From assembly GCA_051960855.1 (NCBI GenBank), contig JBQCDV010000245.1, positions 1-6,877 of the forward strand: DNA of 6,877 nt. Direction: 5' to 3'. Each line of letters starts with the position of its first letter. Positions within the stretch are counted from its first letter, which is position 1. The translations under genes and the position numbers were made by a program. This stretch comes from JBQCDV01 sp051960855 (GTDB lineage Bacteria; Actinomycetota; Actinomycetes; JAJZTN01). Below, piece after piece: positions 5,785 to 6,877 of this stretch. Under the pieces are notes generated by a model. That model had not been told where the DNA came from. It saw only the letters and a list, made by a program, of their open reading frames with translations, and did no database searches.

Positions 5785-6877
5785 TCACTGCACCACCATC
5801 GTCGCAGACGTGCCGGCGGGTGAGCCCCCGCGCGCCAGGGCGACCGCGCGCACCTCCCAACTGCCGCGGGCGACTCCGGCAAGGGGCACGCTCACCCGGT
5901 AGGGAGGGGCCCCGTCGCTGCCGAGCAGCTGCCACCCCCCGCTGCCCGTGCGGCGCCACGCGAAGGTGACCCGGACGGGGGCGCCGGCCGCCGGGCCCGT
6001 CACCCGGGCCGTCAGGTCGACCGACCCGCTGCCGCCCGGCACCTGCGCGGGCGCGCTGACGGCGACCTCGGGTGCGGCGGTGACAGCGGCCACCGGCGCG
6101 GTCGCCTCGTAGACGAGGGCACCGAGCGCGGGGACGGTGACGGCCAGCGCCGCGCCCGGCGAGGTGGTCGAGGGCGAGGTGGTCGACGGCGAGGAGGACA
6201 CGGCGGCGCCGTTCGCGTAGATCTGACGGAAGGCGAGGCCGGGCGAGTACGTGGGGACCTCGGCGCGCTGCGTGCGCAAGGAGCTGTTGAGGACGACGAC
6301 GTCCTCGATCCCGGTCTGCTCGTCATACCGGGAGAAGGCGAAGATCCCCTGGGGCGACTGGGCGAGACGGGTGACCTGGACACCGCGTCGCAGCGCCGGG
6401 TGCTCGCGGGTGAGGGCCGCCAGCCCCGCGATGTGACGGTAGAGCGGTGCGCTGGGGTCGAACGAGCCGGCGGCGCCGATGGGCCGGCCGTCGAGGCGCG
6501 GCTGCTTGGCCCAGGCGGGCACCCGGGTCGCGAACATGTCCTGACGCGCCGCCTTGTCGCCGATGTCGCCTCCGTCGCCGCCGACGAAGCCTTGCTCATC
6601 GCCGTAGTACACGACCGGGTTTCCCCGGGAGAGGAACAGCAGGTCGTGAGCGAGGGCGTCCCGGGCCATCAGCATCGATGGCTTCTCGCCGAGAGTCCCC
6701 TGCTCCAGGAAGGCCCCCACTCGCCCGAGGTCGTGGTTGCCCAGGAACGTCGCAAGGGAGCCGGCGTCGCTGTCGACGTCGGTGTAGTCGTCGTCAGCGT
6801 CGAAGAGGGTGGCGAGGTCGGCCGGGTCGCCGCCGGTGGCATAGCTGACAGCGGCGGACTGGAACGGGAAGTCCAGC
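5785..6877 (-). CDS. GH13 alpha-amylase-family glycoside hydrolase, C-terminal part (cut by window edge)
   Basis: Members of this family hydrolyse or rearrange alpha-glucans. The visible 363 residues begin LDFPFQ, a segment that follows the catalytic glutamate region in GH13 enzymes; the nucleophile and acid/base lie beyond the edge. FLGNHD (44-49 of the fragment) is conserved region IV, with its His-Asp transition-state pair. NPVVYYGDEQGFVGGDGGD (86-104) and ARQDMF (110-115) follow, as in secreted bacterial alpha-amylases. After the barrel comes a C-terminal beta domain (about 170-257, ending PALGALVYEA) carrying an STTSP repeat insertion, then an Ig-like beta-sandwich (about 268-362) ending VVQ. 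Such a layout suggests an exported enzyme, but the N-terminus is not visible. Substrate (starch, pullulan or maltodextrin) cannot be decided. It is codirectional with rplM but separated by a terminator-like hairpin and the rplM promoter. Confidence 0.87.
   Translation of the reverse strand, partial: LDFPFQSAAVSYATGGDPADLATLFDADDDYTDVDSDAGSLATFLGNHDLGRVGAFLEQGTLGEKPSMLMARDALAHDLLFLSRGNPVVYYGDEQGFVGGDGGDIGDKAARQDMFATRVPAWAKQPRLDGRPIGAAGSFDPSAPLYRHIAGLAALTREHPALRRGVQVTRLAQSPQGIFAFSRYDEQTGIEDVVVLNSSLRTQRAEVPTYSPGLAFRQIYANGAAVSSSPSTTSPSTTSPGAALAVTVPALGALVYEATAPVAAVTAAPEVAVSAPAQVPGGSGSVDLTARVTGPAAGAPVRVTFAWRRTGSGGWQLLGSDGAPPYRVSVPLAGVARGSWEVRAVALARGGSPAGTSATMVVQ
6158..6202. repeat. 15-bp tandem repeat coding for an STTSP linker
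   Basis: The 15-base unit GGCGAGGTGGTCGAG (6158-6172) is repeated with one change at 6173-6187, and a diverged third copy occupies 6188-6202. On the coding (minus) strand it gives S-P-S-T-T-S-P-S-T-T-S-P in the GH13 protein. The unit is a multiple of three, so copy-number changes keep the frame. It interrupts the C-terminal beta domain rather than separating two domains cleanly. Confidence 0.7.

Noticed and set aside
5107..5823. A 238-codon plus-strand open reading frame across rplM and its leader
   Set aside because: It is antisense to rplM, which is certain, and its product is low-complexity with no family resemblance.
1..6877. Mobile element, prophage, CRISPR array or defence island
   Set aside because: No transposase, integrase, terminal inverted repeats, regularly spaced repeats or defence-family motifs are present; nearly all the sequence is accounted for by core housekeeping genes.

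Overview
The window comes from a high-GC actinobacterium. The evidence is the strong G/C bias at third codon positions, GTG starts (acpS, rpsI, rplM), actinobacterial-type proteins (S9 with a long acidic N-terminal arm, CoaA and L13 resembling mycobacterial and streptomycete forms), and the gene order rplM-rpsI-glmM-coaA-glmS-acpS, which is a familiar actinobacterial neighbourhood. The genus cannot be assigned from this stretch alone. Most of the region is core chromosome, and I see no insertion sequence, prophage, CRISPR array, tRNA or rRNA.

Layout from left to right: the 5' part of acpS (minus, cut by the window edge); glmS (minus); coaA (plus, divergent from glmS); glmM (minus, convergent with coaA); rpsI and rplM (minus); and the 3' part of a GH13 alpha-amylase-family gene (minus, cut by the right edge). 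On the minus strand the transcriptional order is GH13 gene, then rplM, rpsI and glmM, then (past the opposed coaA) glmS and acpS. rplM has a near-consensus promoter about 120 nt upstream of its start. The resulting leader of roughly 110 nt can fold into a closed structure whose basal stem reaches the Shine-Dalgarno sequence. Hairpins follow rpsI and separate the ribosomal-protein pair from glmM.

Functionally, GlmS makes glucosamine-6-phosphate and GlmM converts it to glucosamine-1-phosphate, the feed for UDP-GlcNAc and peptidoglycan. CoaA starts CoA synthesis, and AcpS uses CoA to activate acyl carrier protein. L13 and S9 are ribosomal proteins that are often co-encoded. The block therefore groups ribosome, cell-wall precursor and CoA/fatty-acid functions. 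The GH13 enzyme looks like an unrelated neighbour.

I did not find a clearly new multi-gene system. The most interesting signals are regulatory: (1) the structured rplM leader; (2) the glmS and coaA start codons, which appear to overlap head-to-head on one CATG palindrome, with -10-like hexamers seven bases from each ATG; (3) a UUCG-loop terminator-like hairpin whose T-run merges into the rplM -35 box; and (4) tandem hairpins between rpsI and glmM. All are read by eye and need comparative or transcript data.
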